This document shows, one piece after another, positions 61,680 to 64,000 of a stretch of 64,000 nucleotides of DNA. The notes beneath the pieces are model-generated. The model ran no database searches and was not told the DNA's origin. It was given only the letters and a program-made list of their open reading frames with translations. A program made the position numbers and the translations under genes. The stretch comes from Oscarella lobularis (taxonomy: Eukaryota > Porifera > Homoscleromorpha > Homosclerophorida > Oscarellidae), in the NCBI RefSeq assembly GCF_947507565.1, contig NC_089185.1, positions 1,736,001 through 1,800,000 on the forward strand, read 5' to 3'. Each line of letters begins with the position of its first letter. The stretch's first letter is position 1.

Positions 61680-64000
61680 TTAAGGGACTCCAAAACCCAT
61701 AGCCCCGTTGCAAAGACTTCTATTGGCCGCCGCTTTGAAGTCTTCGAAATTTCTGTGACATACAGGAATAACCAGATGATAGCTGCAAGTGACTGCGTGC
61801 AGAAGAGTTATCTTCATATCTCTAGCACACGAGACAGCCATGGTCGACTGTGTAGTTGGAACAGAAGGGAACCCGGTCCAAAACTGCATCAAAAGTGGCA
61901 GCGACGGAGTCACCGTAGTTGTATCATCATCTATAAAAGGAAAAAAATATTCGAGTCTGTAGCCATTTATAAGTACAGTACCTCCTTGAGGTCCTGTCTT
62001 ACTGTCTTCCCCTGCAAAAATAAGTGTAATATAGGAATAACTAAAGTGCTGCGGAGTTGAACATCATTATCCTACCTTCTTCCAGATCAGTTACATACTT
62101 GAAAAAGAAATCTCTAGCCCTTTTTCCTTCTTCGGGGAAGTCGTCACTGTCATGAAAATCAGTAACGGACAAAATCATTTTGGACGTCAGTAAAGCATTC
62201 TCTCTAAAATAATTAGCTTATGTCGACCATGGCGACATCTGTATGTGTAACCTGGGGAAAAGACGAGGCAGCAAATCCGGCAAATCGGCCAACTGCTCTA
62301 TCATGTTCTGCTTTCTGGTCCTAACCGAAGAAAGACCACGCCTCATGTCGTCCAGCTGAGGCTTCCTTTTAAGGACTGTTTCGTGTACAACGATGCATTG
62401 CAGTGCAGCTTCTCTTGTCTGCAAGGATAAAGGCTGGTGGTGACCAGAGTGAAAGATTCTCTCCTCTATTTCTCCGTCGATTAGAGCCTGCAATTCAGCG
62501 TCCGTTTTGGCTTCATTTATCTGAAATTGAACCATACTACCACAAAACTAAACCAGAAACTGATACCTCCATGACTTTGCAGCGAAGACCGTGGTCGGGA
62601 ATGTCAGCAAAGCTGATTGCTTTTGTCGCTTCGTCGACGTCTCCTGATAGCAGATAGTAGACGACAGCTATCGGTAATCCTGGCAGGCAACACGCTCCAT
62701 GCAAAATAGCGTGGCACATTAGTTTTCCAACAATAAAGAACAGTCCAGCCGAAAGGGCAGAGTAGTCTTGAACGGGGAGTTTGTGGTCTTTTTCCCCTAA
62801 TACATTATTGTTTGAAATTAGGGTTTGTAAGGGTAAAATCACCTTCAAACAGACGTAACCCTCCTTCTCCTGACAGCAGAGCACGGTAAACAGTGAAGAA
62901 GAATTCACGGGCTGGTCCCCCGCAATCGATCCCACTCTCCTTTGCATACCTAATCATTAGGCGTGTTTCCAGTGTCGTTTCGGGATTCTTGTAGATCTTT
63001 AATGCTTGAGGAAGGAGTGGCTCATTTCGGTCGATATGGACAACTGTTGTGTTGCAATTCACAACATCATCGACGAATTCAGCCAAGACATCCTCGCATG
63101 TCTTATGCATTTCAGAGACAGCAACTTCTTCGCAGTCTAAACGTTACAATTATTACCGTAATGCCACGAAAATACGTATTTCCTTTGCCAACCGCTGTCA
63201 AGGAGAGCTTCACAAGCTGACTGCTCATCTTCGCTGTTGTCTTTCAAGACGTTCTCAATGACACATATTTCGTGTCCCGTAAAGATTGAACGCAAGCGAT
63301 CAACCTTTTCCTGCCAAAACAACTGTCGATTGAAGATTTCAACAAACAAAACGACATTTACTTGAAAAATGTCAGAATTTTGATTAAATTCCGAACATTG
63401 GATAGATGATCCTTCCAACGGTGGCAGTTGACAGGTGCGGGCGTAGTCTTTTGCGGCCTCAGCCCTCGGTGGCGATCCAGAACGAGACGGCCCCGGCTGA
63501 CCAACGACGGCAGAAGAGCTTCGCTGGCCAACGCCAGCGCGCGATGGCCCCGGCTGCCCAACGACGGCAGAAGAGGAGCTTCGCTGACCGACGCTGGAGC
63601 GCAATGGCCCCGGCTGCCCAACGACGGCAGAAGAGGAGCTTCGCTGACCGACGCTGGAGCGCAATGGCCCAGGCTGCCCAATAACGGCAGACGAGGGAGC
63701 CGGCTTACCAACGCCGGAGGAATTGCAAGATAAACCTAGCAGAGGCATTGTCAAATAACCTTGTTGGCAGTGAACAAACCAGGTGAAACTGGCTGAACGA
63801 AGTCCCTGGTGGACTGCAGAGAAAAGCCCGTAGCAGAATACGACTGAGGTATAGTTTCCCTACATTGTCAGTTGTTGACAACAAACCGGTACTGTATGAA
63901 GCACACTACTAACCTCTCTTCCACGCACTCAACGTCTCCAACGCCTGCACGGGTCGATTCCGATGCCGATTCTTGCAAAGATGCCTTCAAAGTTTGATTA
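61680..64000 (-). CDS. HECT E3 ubiquitin ligase, multi-exon, 5' end outside window
   Basis: Introns at 62,012-62,075, 62,204-62,251, 62,521-62,566, 62,797-62,842 and 63,137-63,192 (44-64 nt) plus one near 63,870-63,920 join exons in frame. The N-terminal part is a Ser/Pro/Gly-rich repeat (VGQPGPLRSSVGQRSSS), then GHEICVIENVLKDNSEDEQS (possibly UBA/CUE-like). The HECT domain follows: DRNEPLLPQALKIYKNPETT, ESGIDCGGPAREFFFTVYRA, LFEGEKDHKLPVQDY, LFFIVGKLMCHAILHGACCL, ISFADIPDHGLRCKVMEV, LLMQFWTGFPSVPTT, and the catalytic Cys in HAVTCSYHLVIPVCH, ending NGAMGFGVP. It resembles G2E3-type ligases. The domain is complete, so this is the best functional-gene candidate. One exon join near 63,740 is uncertain. 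Confidence 0.8.
63484..63720. repeat. 60-bp tandem repeat in the HECT gene, four units
   Basis: Four consecutive units of 57-60 bases; the two central units are identical over at least 58 bases. On the gene strand each unit encodes about 20 residues (VGQPGPLRSSVGQRSSSSAV). The exact identity of the central units points to recent expansion or gene conversion. The repeat lies in the disordered N-terminal part, before the ubiquitin-related region. Confidence 0.85.

Overview
The window looks like nuclear DNA of a multicellular animal, most likely a marine invertebrate. Coding is in short exons separated by very small GT-AG introns (about 43-65 nt). The recognisable families are typical of metazoan genomes: HECT ligase with many exons, Tudor, cyclophilin, kinase, THAP, Tigger, Penelope. 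A sponge with a compact genome is my best guess, but nothing here proves it. No bacterial operon, CRISPR array, rRNA or tRNA gene was found.

Almost the whole window is a nested graveyard of transposable elements, with a few complete elements. From left to right: 0-6 kb holds relics (zinc finger, Tigger, Helitron Rep, IS630-like transposase, MULE-like, cyclophilin exon, Merlin). A Crypton-type recombinase relic lies at 6.7-7.9 kb. A complete-ended ISL2EU-type element with two convergent decayed genes (SAP/SWIM/YqaJ nuclease and THAP/DDE transposase) lies at 8.4-12.0 kb. A 1.2 kb foldback element is nested in a transposase fragment at 12.3-13.85 kb. From 14 to 26 kb the sequence is mostly unrecognised, with HECT and Ty3/Gypsy relics. 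From 26 to 31 kb there are a gag-like gene split by an element rich in AACCGGTT motifs, a P/THAP9-like fragment, Merlin and Helitron fragments, and a second HECT gene. At 32.5-35.7 kb a TA-flanked IS630/Tc1-like element carrying a HIRAN gene is nested in a Penelope-like reverse transcriptase.

The most interesting locus is 41,974-47,085. It is a 5.1 kb element with 174-bp inverted termini that begin with a long hairpin, flanked by an exact 8-bp duplication. It carries an uninterrupted seven-exon RecQ-like helicase on the plus strand and, convergently, a multi-exon DUF6589 protein with an RFX-like N-terminus. Termini of the same style recur at about 2.70, 40.47 and 47.32 kb. The DUF6589 protein is the natural candidate transposase, with RecQ as accessory helicase.

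At 49,701-57,509 lies an apparently full-length Helitron (7.8 kb, 5' TC and 3' hairpin-CTAG ends between A and T). It has an uninterrupted 1,515-residue Rep/PIF1 helicase and an intact three-exon OB-fold/zinc-ribbon (RPA-like) gene. At 58,447-60,370 a complete Tigger with an intact 526-residue transposase interrupts an integrase-core gene, which reads in frame again once the element is removed. The right edge (61.7-64 kb) holds the best candidate host-type gene, a multi-exon HECT ubiquitin ligase running off the window.
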